Shown: in pieces, positions 14,999 to 24,303 of the stretch
How the letters are laid out: each line of letters begins with the position of its first letter
How positions within the stretch are numbered: the first letter of the stretch is position 1
Assembly: GCF_946404245.1 (NCBI RefSeq)
Contig: NZ_CAMJCX010000013.1
Coordinates: 1 to 40,605 of the forward strand
From: an uncultured Methanobrevibacter sp.
Lineage (GTDB): Archaea > Methanobacteriota > Methanobacteria > Methanobacteriales > Methanobacteriaceae
Direction of reading: 5' to 3'
DNA: 40,605 nucleotides
Program-made: the position numbers and the translations under genes
Notes under the pieces: model-generated
Told to the model about the DNA's origin: nothing
The model's database searches: none
The model's input: the letters and a program-made list of their open reading frames with translations, nothing else

Positions 14999-15928
14999 TT
15001 AAATTGGATCAATAATTCCTTTCTCAGTGATGATGCCGGTAATTAATTCTTTTGGAGTGATGTCAAATGCAGGATTAATTACTTCAGTTCCTTCCGGACA
15101 AATCCTTGCTCCACCATAATATCTTACCTCATCACCATCTCTTTCTTCAATAATTGTATCATAAATGTTGATTTCATTATCGAATGTTGAGTAAGGTGCA
15201 GCCACATAAAATGGAATGTCATGGTGTTTTGCGGCAAGCGCTACCATAAATGAACCTACCTTATTTACAACACCGCCTTTTGCAATCCTGTCAGCACCAA
15301 TAACAACCTTGTCAATTTTTCCCTGTGACATTAAAAATCCTGATGCAACATCAGGAATTAATTTTACGGGAATGTTTTCCTGCTGCATTTCCCAAACGCT
15401 TAAACTGGCACCCTGACCACGTGGACGGGTTTCATCACATATTACATTAATGTTTTTGCCAGCATCTCTTGCAGCCCTAAATACTCCTAAAGCAGTTCCA
15501 TAATCCACACATGCAAGTGCACCGGCATTACAATGAGTTAAAACAGTATCGCCATCATCTATGATTTCAGCACCATATTTTCCGATAGCCCTGTTAGTTG
15601 CCATGTCCTCTTCATACATTTTAAGGGCTTCAGTGAGTGCGTCTTCACTTTGCAATACCCTATCAACTGCCCAAAATAGATTGACAGCAGTTGGTCTTGC
15701 AGCTTTTATTTCCTCAGCAGCCTTATTTAAATCGACACCTTCAATATCTGCAAGAGCCATTCCAAATGCGGCTGACACTCCGATTGCTGGAGCTCCTCGA
15801 ACAGTCATATTTTTAATTGCAACAATAACGTCCTGATAATTTTCACAGTATTTGTAAGTCAGCTCATCAGGAAGTTTTCTTTGATCAATAAGTTTTAGTT
15901 TATTATCTTCCCATTCAAGTGTTTTCAT
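14999..15928 (-). CDS. mtnA: Methylthioribose-1-phosphate isomerase (MtnA)
   Basis: MtnA belongs to the eIF2B-alpha-like isomerase family and turns methylthioribose-1-phosphate into the ribulose form; in methanogens the same activity on 5-deoxyribose-1-phosphate serves recycling of 5'-deoxyadenosine. Family marks are NMTVRGAPAIGVSAAFG near residue 40, THCNAGALACVDYGTALG near 130 (catalytic Cys region), CDETRPRGQGASLSVWEM near 163, and VIGADRIAKGGVVNKVGS near 209 with the catalytic Asp. The 309-residue length is slightly short but complete. It stands alone. Confidence 0.9.
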   Translation of the reverse strand: MKTLEWEDNKLKLIDQRKLPDELTYKYCENYQDVIVAIKNMTVRGAPAIGVSAAFGMALADIEGVDLNKAAEEIKAARPTAVNLFWAVDRVLQSEDALTEALKMYEEDMATNRAIGKYGAEIIDDGDTVLTHCNAGALACVDYGTALGVFRAARDAGKNINVICDETRPRGQGASLSVWEMQQENIPVKLIPDVASGFLMSQGKIDKVVIGADRIAKGGVVNKVGSFMVALAAKHHDIPFYVAAPYSTFDNEINIYDTIIEERDGDEVRYYGGARICPEGTEVINPAFDITPKELITGIITEKGIIDPI

Positions 15929-15964
15929 CTTAACACCTTTTAAAAAAAATATTTAAAAATAGAT

Positions 15965-16038
15965 AAAAAAAGCATAATTAAATGTTAGTTTCTAATTTTG
16001 TTTAATGCATGAGCATTGTTTATAACTATGCTTTTTTT
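15965..16038. repeat. Cruciform-like inverted-repeat element upstream of mtnA
   Basis: AAAAAAAGCATA (15965-15976) and TATGCTTTTTTT (16027-16038) are perfect 12 bp arms. Between them lie two smaller hairpins: ATTAAA/TTTAAT enclosing TTAG/CTAA, and ATGC/GCAT. The whole 74 bp could be a structured transcript, a bidirectional terminator (T-runs at both ends) or a miniature inverted-repeat element. It is between the 3' end of the pyrophosphatase gene and the 5' end of mtnA. Just after it, GCCCATAACGGG is an unusually GC-rich patch of unknown meaning. Confidence 0.5.
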
Positions 16039-16164
16039 ATATTTAAATGCCCATAACGGGTCGATTAGAGACGTATTAAAAATACATCTTAATTATTATT
16101 TTATCAATTTATCATTTATAAATATTTATGCAAAATTGAAAATAACGCATATTTTTAGGAATGA

Positions 16165-17085
16165 CTAAGCATTTTCAGTCATTATTGGAACTACCTGTTT
16201 CTTACGTGAAACTACACCTTCAAGCAATACAGTATTGTCTTCCAATTTCACACCATATGCCTTTTCGACTAAAGATGCATCCTTACCTAATGCAATAACC
16301 TGGGAATTGCTGTTAACAATATCTGTGATTAAGAGCATGAACAAGTCTAAACCTTCATCATCAATTATTTTGTTAATTCCAGCTTCCAAATCATCTTTCA
16401 TAGCCATTACATCGGAAATATCAGCAGTGTTTACTTGATTTACAATTGATTTTACATCCTTAAAGTCAATCTGTTTTGCATCTAAAGCTAAGATTTCTTC
16501 AATTGAAAAACTGCTTAAGTCAGTTCCTGCTTTAAGCATTTCCAATCCGTATTCTTCAGCATCAACTTCAGCGATTTTAGCAAGTTTTTCAACAGCTGCC
16601 TTGTCATCTTCAGTTGTTGTTGGAGATTTTAAAAGTAAAGTGTCTGAAATAATAGCGGACAGCATTAATGTAGCTATTTCTTTTGTAATTTCAACACCAT
16701 TTTCTTCATATAATTTGCATAAGATTGTTTCAGTACATCCGACAGGTTCAAATCTTAAGAATAACGGATATGAGGTTTCCAATGCTAATTTATGATGGTC
16801 AACAACTTTTAAAATATTAGCATTTTCTAAATTATCTACTGATTCAGCAGGAGAGTTGTGATCTACCAAAATAACATTAGCGCCATCTTCAACATCATCT
16901 AAAAGTTCAGGCGCTTCCATATCCAAATAGTTTAAAATGAATTCAGTTTCTTTGTTAATATTTCCTAATCTGTAAGCTTGAGCTTCAGAATTTCCTAATT
17001 CTTTTTCTAAATTAGCCATTACTAAACTTGAAGTAATAGTGTCACTATCAGGACTTTTATGTCCAAAAACATAAGTTTTAACCAT
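16165..17085 (-). CDS. ppaC: Manganese-dependent (family II) inorganic pyrophosphatase
   Basis: The enzyme hydrolyses pyrophosphate from biosynthetic reactions in the cytoplasm. The DHH-superfamily motifs are all visible: FGHKSPDSDTITSS at residues 7-20, LVDHNSPAES near 72, VVDHHKLA near 91 and ISDTLLLKSPTTT near 146; the DHHA2 domain ends with GVVSRKKQVVP. At 306 residues it is a CBS-less family II enzyme. It has its own promoter region upstream (17086-17280), where I see no further gene. Confidence 0.95.
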   Translation of the reverse strand: MVKTYVFGHKSPDSDTITSSLVMANLEKELGNSEAQAYRLGNINKETEFILNYLDMEAPELLDDVEDGANVILVDHNSPAESVDNLENANILKVVDHHKLALETSYPLFLRFEPVGCTETILCKLYEENGVEITKEIATLMLSAIISDTLLLKSPTTTEDDKAAVEKLAKIAEVDAEEYGLEMLKAGTDLSSFSIEEILALDAKQIDFKDVKSIVNQVNTADISDVMAMKDDLEAGINKIIDDEGLDLFMLLITDIVNSNSQVIALGKDASLVEKAYGVKLEDNTVLLEGVVSRKKQVVPIMTENA

Positions 17086-17280
17086 ATTATCTTTTCCTTT
17101 TTTAATAATTTATGAAACAATTATCAATATCAGTTATTAATATATCTTTTTTATCCATATTTAATATTGCTATTGAAACTGATTAAAACACACAATATTA
17201 TCATAAAAAATAGTACATCTGACCGTGAAGTAAAAAATACTGAGAAAAATTAAAAATTAAAAGAAAAAAAGTAAATTGAT

Positions 17281-18147
17281 TTAGTAATGACTTTGTGGAG
17301 TCATTCCTAAATGATGATCTTCGCTTTTCTTACCCGGTATTCCGTAAGCATCTGCTCTGCATTGAGTACATGCCCTGAATACAGGTATGATTTCTTCTAC
17401 TTGTTCTCTGACACTTTCCATCATTGAACAGTCAGGACGAGAATAATGTTTCATTTTAGCTAATGGAATTAACGGTAAAATGTTCATTAAAGAAGCGCCT
17501 CGTTTTTTAACTTCCTTAGCAATCTCAACAATATGCTCATCGTTTAATCCAGGAATCAATACTGAATTAACTTTAACCACCATACCATTTGCGGCTGCTT
17601 TTTCAACACCGTCCAACTGGTTTTGGATTAATATTTTTACTGCATCATAACCTTTGTAGATTTTTCCTTCATATTTAATAAATGAATAGATATCTACTGC
17701 AATATCAGGATCAATTGCATTGATTGTTACGGTAACAGAGTTTACTCCAAGCTCTGCAAGTCTGTCTGCATATTTTGGCAGTAAAAGTCCATTTGTACTC
17801 ATACATTTGATTAAGTCAGGATGTTCCTCTGCCATTTTTTCAAAGAATTTGAATGTTTCCTCATTAGCAAGAGAATCTCCCGGCCCTGCTACTCCTACAA
17901 CAGAAATCGGGCCTTCTGCAGTTACATCATTAACATGTTTAATTGCAGCATCTGCATCCATTACACAACTTGCGACACCAGGCCTGTCCTCTTCATTGTT
18001 AATATCCCTTGTACAGAAGTTACAGAAGATATTACATTTTGGTGCTACTGGTACATGTGCTCTACCTACTTTATCGTGCATTTTTTCATTGAAACATGGA
18101 TGTGCTTTTGTTATATGTGCAAATCTTGAACCTTTATGTTCAGCCAT
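17281..18147 (-). CDS. nifB: NifB, radical SAM [8Fe-9S-C] cluster synthase
   Basis: NifB fuses two [4Fe-4S] clusters and inserts a carbide to make the NifB-co (L-type) cluster. The radical SAM motif is CNIFCNFC near residues 38-45, preceded by HPCFNEK near 16 and followed by GPGDSL near 90. At 288 residues it is the short archaeal form without the C-terminal NafY-like domain; a second cysteine pair occurs in RACTQCRADAYG. It follows mmp17 with a 67 bp gap that contains a TTTAAATATTTG element, so it may be in the mmp operon or have its own promoter. No nitrogenase genes are in view. The context points to MCR activation rather than nitrogen fixation. Confidence 0.9.
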   Translation of the reverse strand: MAEHKGSRFAHITKAHPCFNEKMHDKVGRAHVPVAPKCNIFCNFCTRDINNEEDRPGVASCVMDADAAIKHVNDVTAEGPISVVGVAGPGDSLANEETFKFFEKMAEEHPDLIKCMSTNGLLLPKYADRLAELGVNSVTVTINAIDPDIAVDIYSFIKYEGKIYKGYDAVKILIQNQLDGVEKAAANGMVVKVNSVLIPGLNDEHIVEIAKEVKKRGASLMNILPLIPLAKMKHYSRPDCSMMESVREQVEEIIPVFRACTQCRADAYGIPGKKSEDHHLGMTPQSHY

Positions 18148-18214
18148 ACTATCACCTCTCCGATTATATAACTCCCGTTATTTTGTATTGATACGAACAA
18201 ATATTTAAAGTTTT

Positions 18215-18772
18215 CTATTTACCACTCAACTCAGCAATATATTCATTAGCTTTTTCAATCCATGCATCTGCAATTAACTCGTCGGTAGCTACAACAGTAA
18301 TGATACCATCAGTGGACATGTCCTTGATAATCTTAAATCCTTCAGGCAATATCCTAAATATTGCATCATAGATTCTCCTTTGCAAATTGGAGTGAGGGTC
18401 ATCAATGACAATATTTTCCAAGTCCACATGATTACCTTCGATTTCAAGCTGATATCTATTAGGTTGATAAATTTCCTCACGGGAAAATCTTTTCCAAAGT
18501 TGTTTTAAAATGTTTGGAAGGTAATTCTCATTATCAATAAGGATTCTGGTAATATCATCCGCTTTAACATAACTGAGGTTAGCCACTTCACCAAAAGTGA
18601 TAGCGTTTGAAGTCTTTTTCATTTTTATAGCTAAGACAAATACCGGATCATCGGGATTGACATAAGCCCTTAAATCATCAACAGAAGCTCCAAGAACCAA
18701 ATCCTGAAAGATTTGTTTGATGATGATTTCATAAACTTCAGCTCCACGCTCATCATAGCATTCAACTAACAT
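18215..18772 (-). CDS. mmp17: Methanogenesis marker protein 17
   Basis: This 185-residue soluble protein begins MLVECYDERGAEVYEIIIKQ and matches my knowledge of marker 17. Mmp17 has been found as part of the complex that activates methyl-coenzyme M reductase, with McrC, Mmp7, Mmp3 and component A2. It contains no cysteine cluster motif. It is fifth in the operon mmp3-mmp6-mmp5-mmp15-mmp17, 18 bp after mmp15, with nifB next. Confidence 0.85.
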   Translation of the reverse strand: MLVECYDERGAEVYEIIIKQIFQDLVLGASVDDLRAYVNPDDPVFVLAIKMKKTSNAITFGEVANLSYVKADDITRILIDNENYLPNILKQLWKRFSREEIYQPNRYQLEIEGNHVDLENIVIDDPHSNLQRRIYDAIFRILPEGFKIIKDMSTDGIITVVATDELIADAWIEKANEYIAELSGK

Positions 18773-18790
18773 TAAATCAACCCTTTAAAT

Positions 18791-20032
18791 TTATTTGTTA
18801 TCTTGTCTGTGTCCCATTCCAGATACTAAAAGAGCTGATCCGACAGCACCAATATGCTGGGAATATTCAGGGACAATAACTTCAATTCCACCTAAAGTCT
18901 CACTTACCGCTTCAACAAGACCGGAAATTAAACTTGTTCCCCCTACCTGGATTAAAGGTTCACGAATATCAATTTCCTGAAGTTGTTGTTCATAAACTTG
19001 TTCTGATACTGAGTGACATGCCGCAGCGGCCACATCAGCTTTGGAACCTCCTGCTGCAAGTGTAGTAACAAGGTCCTGAATACCGAATACAATACAGTAA
19101 GAGTTCAACATAGCTTTTCTCCAATCCCCTTGAACAGCCAGAGGACCTAATTCTGTAATATCAACATCTAACCTACGGGAAGTCATATCCAGGAATCTTC
19201 CGGATGCACCTGCACAGATACCACCCATAGTGAAGTTATCAGGAATACCGTTATTTACTGTAATTACCTTGTTGTCCATACCACCGATATCTAAAACAGT
19301 AGCTTCTCCTTTTTGACAGTCAGCAAGATATACTGCACCTTTTGCGTTAACGGACAATTCTTCTTGAACAAGTTCAGCGCCAAATTCCTGACCCATGGTA
19401 AACCTACCGTAACCTGTAGTTCCGATACCGTCCAAATCATCCCAGCCGTAATCAGTTTGGGAGAATGCTTCTGCAGCTGCGGTTTTTGCAGACTCGATAA
19501 TGTCTTTAGTGGATGTCCAACCGGTTCCGATTACCTTGTTGTTTTCCATAAGAACCGCTTTGGTTGTAGTTGAACCTGAATCTAAACCAAGAGTAAGTCC
19601 TTCTTGTTTTTCACGGGCAAGAATACTTCTACGAGTTACAGTAGTAGCTAATGCTTCCATACGGATAAACAATTCATCAGCTTTTGTTCTTTCAGTGAAT
19701 GAATATGTAACTACTGGGATACGAGTATTGTTTTGGATGAAACGTCTTACTTCATTTCTTACCAAAGCCGCTTCAGCACATCTAAAACAGGTTGCGATAA
19801 ATACCGCATCAGGTTTGGATCTGCCTTCAACAATAGCCATAGCTCTTGCAATCATTAATTTTAAACTTGAACTTTGAGCTGAAAATCCGAATTTTTCATA
19901 AGACTCATCAATGTAATCTAAATCAATTTCAGGAAGAACAATTTCTGCACCAAATTTGTTTGCTGCTTTTTCAATTTCCTTTTGAATTCCACTATATTCT
20001 GTTCCACATGAAACTAAAGCAATTTTAACCAT
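18791..20032 (-). CDS. mmp15: Methanogenesis marker protein 15 (BadF/BcrA-type ATPase)
   Basis: The 413-residue protein has an N-terminal domain of about 140 residues with a cysteine ([11 protein letters not shown]), then an ASKHA ATPase of the activator type that powers 2-hydroxyacyl-CoA dehydratases and benzoyl-CoA reductases: [18 protein letters not shown] near 147, [12 protein letters not shown] near 246, [23 protein letters not shown] near 267 (the cluster-binding Cys region) and [12 protein letters not shown] near 365. Such enzymes use ATP to drive electrons to a low potential. A GGAGG site precedes the ATG, and it begins 4 bp after mmp5. Confidence 0.92.
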   Translation of the reverse strand: MVKIALVSCGTEYSGIQKEIEKAANKFGAEIVLPEIDLDYIDESYEKFGFSAQSSSLKLMIARAMAIVEGRSKPDAVFIATCFRCAEAALVRNEVRRFIQNNTRIPVVTYSFTERTKADELFIRMEALATTVTRRSILAREKQEGLTLGLDSGSTTTKAVLMENNKVIGTGWTSTKDIIESAKTAAAEAFSQTDYGWDDLDGIGTTGYGRFTMGQEFGAELVQEELSVNAKGAVYLADCQKGEATVLDIGGMDNKVITVNNGIPDNFTMGGICAGASGRFLDMTSRRLDVDITELGPLAVQGDWRKAMLNSYCIVFGIQDLVTTLAAGGSKADVAAAACHSVSEQVYEQQLQEIDIREPLIQVGGTSLISGLVEAVSETLGGIEVIVPEYSQHIGAVGSALLVSGMGHRQDNK

Positions 20033-20036
20033 ATTA

Positions 20037-20492
20037 TTATTCCTCCTCAGCAGTTTCTTCTAGTGAATCCACAAACTCATTAATCTGATTCACCATAACA
20101 TATGTTTCATCTTGATTAGTAGGATATGTAAGTTCTAAAACAGGAATGCCCTTATTCCTAAGTAAAAATATTGATAATTCATTAGTTCTTGCACAACCGA
20201 TACAACCAAAACCATATGGAGCTCCGTCAACAACAATTGCAGCCTCTGCCTCGTCTATGAGAGGTCCTATAATTGACATTCTTCCACGAACACCTGAAGG
20301 AACCTCAATAGCAGCGTATTTAAGACCTTTAATAGGGTCTTCTTCAGAAATGTTCATTGGTGGAGAATCAATCTCCGGGTCTTTGATTTTTTGTCTAATT
20401 TGTTTTTGAAGAACTAAAGGAGTATGACCTTTTCTTTCCAATAAATCTGCCAAGATTAATGAATTTGGAGGATAAACAGCTATTTTAACCAT
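20037..20492 (-). CDS. mmp5: Methanogenesis marker protein 5
   Basis: This 151-residue protein has a single CxxC motif, [13 protein letters not shown] near residue 92, that may bind metal or take part in redox, and a strongly conserved-looking start [22 protein letters not shown]. Function is unknown; it is found across methanogens. It sits 8 bp after mmp6 and 4 bp before mmp15. Confidence 0.87.
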   Translation of the reverse strand: MVKIAVYPPNSLILADLLERKGHTPLVLQKQIRQKIKDPEIDSPPMNISEEDPIKGLKYAAIEVPSGVRGRMSIIGPLIDEAEAAIVVDGAPYGFGCIGCARTNELSIFLLRNKGIPVLELTYPTNQDETYVMVNQINEFVDSLEETAEEE

Positions 20493-20500
20493 ATTTTCAC

Positions 20501-20974
20501 CTATTCTTTATTTTCTAAACATTCATTCATGATTTTTTTAAATTCGTCAACGTCAACCGGTTTTTTATCTTCTATTTCAACATCATCTTTAGGGTTTTCT
20601 AAAGCTTCTGAAACAAAACCGAGTATTCTATATTCCTTTTCCATTTGGTGGAATCCTTCCCTAGGTCCAAACCTGTGACCTCTGCATCTTCTAGGATCCC
20701 CTGGAGCAAAACCTCTTTCTTTTGTGAAAATGTGATTAGGGTCAAGTTTTCTAATCTCCTTAATAGCTTTGTAAACATCTTCACTTTTTCCACTTATCAT
20801 AGATCCATAACAAGTATTCTTAATTGTAAGCGGCAAGCCTAGCATATGGAATGCAGTGACAACTTCCTGTTCACTTACATGAGCTCCAGGCCCAATAAAA
20901 ATCATACGAGTAATTACATCAGGGTCCCAATCTTCTTTACCCAAATCAGGACTCATTGTTAGATTCTGAGACAT
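20501..20974 (-). CDS. mmp6: Methanogenesis marker protein 6
   Basis: This 157-residue protein has cysteines at CYGSM and [13 protein letters not shown]. Its recognisable core is [27 protein letters not shown]. Function is unknown. The start overlaps mmp3 by 29 bp; a second ATG six codons in ([10 protein letters not shown]) is an alternative start. A GGGAG site supports the first one. Confidence 0.85.
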   Translation of the reverse strand: MSQNLTMSPDLGKEDWDPDVITRMIFIGPGAHVSEQEVVTAFHMLGLPLTIKNTCYGSMISGKSEDVYKAIKEIRKLDPNHIFTKERGFAPGDPRRCRGHRFGPREGFHQMEKEYRILGFVSEALENPKDDVEIEDKKPVDVDEFKKIMNECLENKE

Positions 20975-22493
20975 ATACTACAACTCCCTCTTTTAATTTT
21001 TCAAGACTGTCATAATCTGAAACAATATCACCAACAATGTTTGTTGCTCCAAATGTTTCTGCAGTTGGTCCGAATTCAGAGTTATCTTCGAATCTGATAC
21101 CGATTAAACCTGCACTTTTAGAAGACATGTTAGTAATACCGATTTGACCTCTTATTACTTTATCAACAGGATTATTTTCAGGAATTAAACCTTTAGCAGA
21201 TTTTTTATCCCCTTCAAACATGACTATATGCATTCCAGGCACTGCAAAGTGAACTTTAATCTGTCCAATAGGGTTTTCTAAAAGACCGGATAAAAGTTTG
21301 AAATATCTAACAGACCTTGGCGCATTATCAACAAATTTGATTTTGCATAAATCATCTTTATTTATGGCTTTAGTTATTACTTGACCTTCTCTTAGGATAT
21401 CGATAGTATGTTTAGGATTTTGCTCAACGATTATAGCATCATCATCAACAATTCCATCAATTAAATGTTCAACTCCAGCTTCAGACAATAGTTTTGTAGC
21501 TTCAGCCTGAGTTTTGTTTAATAACATCAATCTTTGCTGTTCTGATTTAACAGTAATAAAATCATTTTCCTTTGCAATATCAATAAGTTCCATACCTTGA
21601 ACAATATTACCTACAGTGGTGTGATTTGGAGTTAATACCCTATTTTCACGATAAATAAATAGTTTTCCAACACCTTTACCTTCATTTCTGATAGTCATTG
21701 TTCCTCTTGTTCTTTGAGTGGTATCCTCTTTAGGTTTTTCAAGTCCTTCCAACTCATAAACGCCTAAAAATGATTCACTGTCATAGGAAACTTTGATTCT
21801 ACCATCCTTAATTATGGAAAATAAGTGCTCTACACAGATTGGGGACTTATCATCAATATCAAATGAAATGTAGGTGTATAATTCATTGCCTTCTTCCAAT
21901 ACTGTTGACAAATCGGAAACGGAAGCACTGTCAGTGGTTGTGCTTCTCTCAATAATCGGTTCAATTCCGGTTACCCGATCATCATCTGTGAGATTTTCCA
22001 ATGTTTTTTTACCACCTATAACGCGAGCAAAAATACCCTTGTTGTATGGAGGCACACTATAAACATTGGTGGTATTCTCTTTAAGCATAATTAAATGAGT
22101 AGACTCATTACTAAAACTAGATAAACTTAAAACAACATCCCCTTCATAATATTTGAATTCATCATGGGTCGGTTCCAAATCAGTCACGATTGGTCCAATA
22201 GCCACTTCAGTAGGAGTGGACCAACGAATGTCCAAATCAATAAACTCTTCATATTGATTTTTCCATACATCAACGAGAGGTTTTGCTTCATCGATTTCAC
22301 TGAGTTGAATGATTATAGAACCTTGAGTTGTTTTAATTTTATATTTGCTTATATTCTTTTCAAGTTCCTTTTTACCTTTAATCAAACAAACAATACTACC
22401 AGGAGTATACGGGGCATTAGTTTCGTCAATTACCTCTTGGATTGAAGAACCTTCAGCCACGTCGATTTCTTCTCCATTAATTTTAATTAGCAT
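20946..22493 (-). CDS. mmp3: Methanogenesis marker protein 3
   Basis: The 515-residue protein is the first gene of the marker operon. It starts with a ubiquitin-like fold (MLIKINGEEIDVAEGSSIQEVIDE) and has a cyclophilin-like domain near the C-terminus (IGQIKVHFAVPGMHIVMFEGDKKSAKGLIPENNPVD), giving its usual label as peptidyl-prolyl isomerase-like. Mmp3 is a component of the purified MCR activation complex. GGAG lies just before the start, and the 70 bp between it and the divergent nuclease gene must contain both promoters. Confidence 0.92.
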   Translation of the reverse strand: MLIKINGEEIDVAEGSSIQEVIDETNAPYTPGSIVCLIKGKKELEKNISKYKIKTTQGSIIIQLSEIDEAKPLVDVWKNQYEEFIDLDIRWSTPTEVAIGPIVTDLEPTHDEFKYYEGDVVLSLSSFSNESTHLIMLKENTTNVYSVPPYNKGIFARVIGGKKTLENLTDDDRVTGIEPIIERSTTTDSASVSDLSTVLEEGNELYTYISFDIDDKSPICVEHLFSIIKDGRIKVSYDSESFLGVYELEGLEKPKEDTTQRTRGTMTIRNEGKGVGKLFIYRENRVLTPNHTTVGNIVQGMELIDIAKENDFITVKSEQQRLMLLNKTQAEATKLLSEAGVEHLIDGIVDDDAIIVEQNPKHTIDILREGQVITKAINKDDLCKIKFVDNAPRSVRYFKLLSGLLENPIGQIKVHFAVPGMHIVMFEGDKKSAKGLIPENNPVDKVIRGQIGITNMSSKSAGLIGIRFEDNSEFGPTAETFGATNIVGDIVSDYDSLEKLKEGVVVYVSESNNES

Positions 22494-22616
22494 ACAATCT
22501 CCTAAGAATTTTTAATATTATATATTTATAATCTTATTATATATTAAAATTATTTATTTCATTTGCAAAAATTATATTTAACACATAATGCTAACAATAT
22601 ACTAGGAGAGATAAAT

Positions 22617-23372
22617 ATGGAAATCACACGCAAGCATATTTTTTCTTTATTAGTGATTATGATATTGGCTGTTGGAGCGGTTTCATTTGCAAGCGCATAC
22701 ACAGGAACAGGATTTTCCCACAGCGTTCCAAGTTCAAAATACTCAGACATGTCTGCTTCGGATATACTAAGCCAATACAGCGATACAGAGTGCCATGTTG
22801 AAGAAAGGGCAGTATGTACCCAGGTTGTCGATGGAGATACAATCTATTTGGACAATGGTGAAAAGGTCCGTTTTGTAGGAGTGAACACTCCAGAGAGAGG
22901 TGTTGAAGGATACATTGCATCAAAAAACTTTGTTCAAAAATTATGCTTAAATAAGGAAGTCGGATTGGACATTGACGATTCAAAACACAACGACAGATAC
23001 GGACGCACATTAGCAGTCGTCATTGTTGATGGAAAAAACGTTAATGAGATGCTTTTAAAAGAGGGCCTTGCTGAGATTATGTACATGCCTCCAAGCGAGT
23101 TTTACCCGTATAACTGGGCAAACAGCGACACTCATGTTGCTGATTCCCACAGCTCATCATCTTCATCATCAAGCTCCAGCTATTCAAGCGATAGCTCATC
23201 CTCAAGTTCTTCAGGATCCGGAAGCTATGTGGCTAATGCAAATACTGGAAAATTCCATGTTTCAAGTTGCAGCAGTGTGAACAAGATGTCTGAAGGAAAT
23301 AAAGTATATTTATCCAGCAGAGATGAAGCAATAAGCCAGGGATATGTTCCTTGCAAAAGGTGCAATCCTTAA
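22617..23372 (+). CDS. Secreted thermonuclease-like protein with C-terminal Ada-like metal-binding module
   Basis: I start at ATG 22617, after a GGAGAG site; the track's 22563 is upstream of it. The 251-residue protein has a signal peptide (HIFSLLVIMILAVGAVSFASA), a staphylococcal nuclease domain VVDGDTIYLDNGEKVRFVGVNTPERG with catalytic Arg and Glu and a second Arg in DRYGRTLA, then a serine-only linker (positions about 180-205), and a C-terminal module YVANANTGKFHVSSCSSVNKM ... GYVPCKRCNP whose cysteines resemble the Ada/excalibur zinc-binding fold. It probably degrades external nucleic acid at the cell wall. A strong terminator follows. Confidence 0.88.
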   Translation: MEITRKHIFSLLVIMILAVGAVSFASAYTGTGFSHSVPSSKYSDMSASDILSQYSDTECHVEERAVCTQVVDGDTIYLDNGEKVRFVGVNTPERGVEGYIASKNFVQKLCLNKEVGLDIDDSKHNDRYGRTLAVVIVDGKNVNEMLLKEGLAEIMYMPPSEFYPYNWANSDTHVADSHSSSSSSSSSSYSSDSSSSSSSGSGSYVANANTGKFHVSSCSSVNKMSEGNKVYLSSRDEAISQGYVPCKRCNP

Positions 23373-23409
23373 TTTTTTTATTTTTAAAAATAGTATTAAA
23401 AAATTAAAA

Positions 23410-23442
23410 ATGTAACTTAATGAAGTTACATCTGTTTTTTTT
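23410..23442 (+). terminator. Intrinsic terminator after the nuclease gene
   Basis: ATGTAACTT (23410-23418), loop AATG, AAGTTACAT (23423-23431) is a perfect nine-pair hairpin, followed after CTG by eight T. Confidence 0.75.
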
Positions 23443-23481
23443 ACCGTCACACATATCGACAGCATCATTTTTATGAAGCGA

Positions 23482-24231
23482 TTATCGTACAGCCGGTTTC
23501 ATGGTAATATTTGAATATAGTAACCCCACGGAATAATTGCTGATACTTTCCAATATAGGGATAACGACTCCAATGTAGATTAAAAATCCGACATAAGGAA
23601 TTTCCATCACCCAGGCGGAAATAAATGTAAAGACAACCATCAGCACAGCCATGAATATTACCCATTTAACAATATTAATGACACCAATAGTTCTTATATC
23701 CTTTACAACTTCATTAACTTTTAATGCTTCTTTGAGACTGTTTAAATAAGCCAAACGGGCTTTTGCAAAAAACAGCAATATTTCAAACAGGATATAGATA
23801 ACGACCGCTGCAATTAAAAATACTCCCAATGTAAAGAAATATCTAAGAACACTCAGGTCAAATTTCAAATTGGCTCCTGATATGCTCAATATTGATAAGA
23901 AAATGAAAAGTACACATGCAGGCACAATCATATAAGCCATTCTCAACACCAATAAGCGAATGGAATCCCGTATGGTATCTCCAAAACTTAGTGATGGAAA
24001 CATTGTAGATTCATTCAAACCAATTTCAACCATGGAAAACAGATAGCCCGGCACAATTAGAATAAATAAAAACAATGAAAATAATCCGAATGCTAAAAGA
24101 TACCTGTTATCGGACACCCATGCGATTGGAATGGTGGATATTAAAATAAATAAAATAATCAGAATTGGCAGTTTCTTAATGTTCCTAAAAGGATATTTAA
24201 TAGAGTTAGATATGATCTTTCCGAAATCCAT
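23482..24231 (-). CDS. DUF4013-type membrane protein
   Basis: This 249-residue protein has about six hydrophobic segments and the typical opening of the DUF4013 family: IISNSIKYPFRNIKKLPILIILFIL, that is, an amphipathic start with a Y-P-x-x-N-x-K motif and then membrane helices. Function is unknown; such proteins are frequent in Methanobrevibacter. It stands alone, 72 bp after mmp2's stop on the same strand and convergent with the nuclease gene. Confidence 0.72.
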   Translation of the reverse strand: MDFGKIISNSIKYPFRNIKKLPILIILFILISTIPIAWVSDNRYLLAFGLFSLFLFILIVPGYLFSMVEIGLNESTMFPSLSFGDTIRDSIRLLVLRMAYMIVPACVLFIFLSILSISGANLKFDLSVLRYFFTLGVFLIAAVVIYILFEILLFFAKARLAYLNSLKEALKVNEVVKDIRTIGVINIVKWVIFMAVLMVVFTFISAWVMEIPYVGFLIYIGVVIPILESISNYSVGLLYSNITMKPAVR

Positions 24232-24303
24232 ATTAACACCCTCAAAAATTACTTTTCATCTTATAATAGTCATCTATTTCTATCTCGTCAATGCGTAATC
24301 TAC

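Noticed and set aside
17281-18147. Evidence for nitrogen fixation
   Set aside because: nifB alone does not show diazotrophy; no nifHDK or regulator is in the window, and the marker-gene context offers another use.
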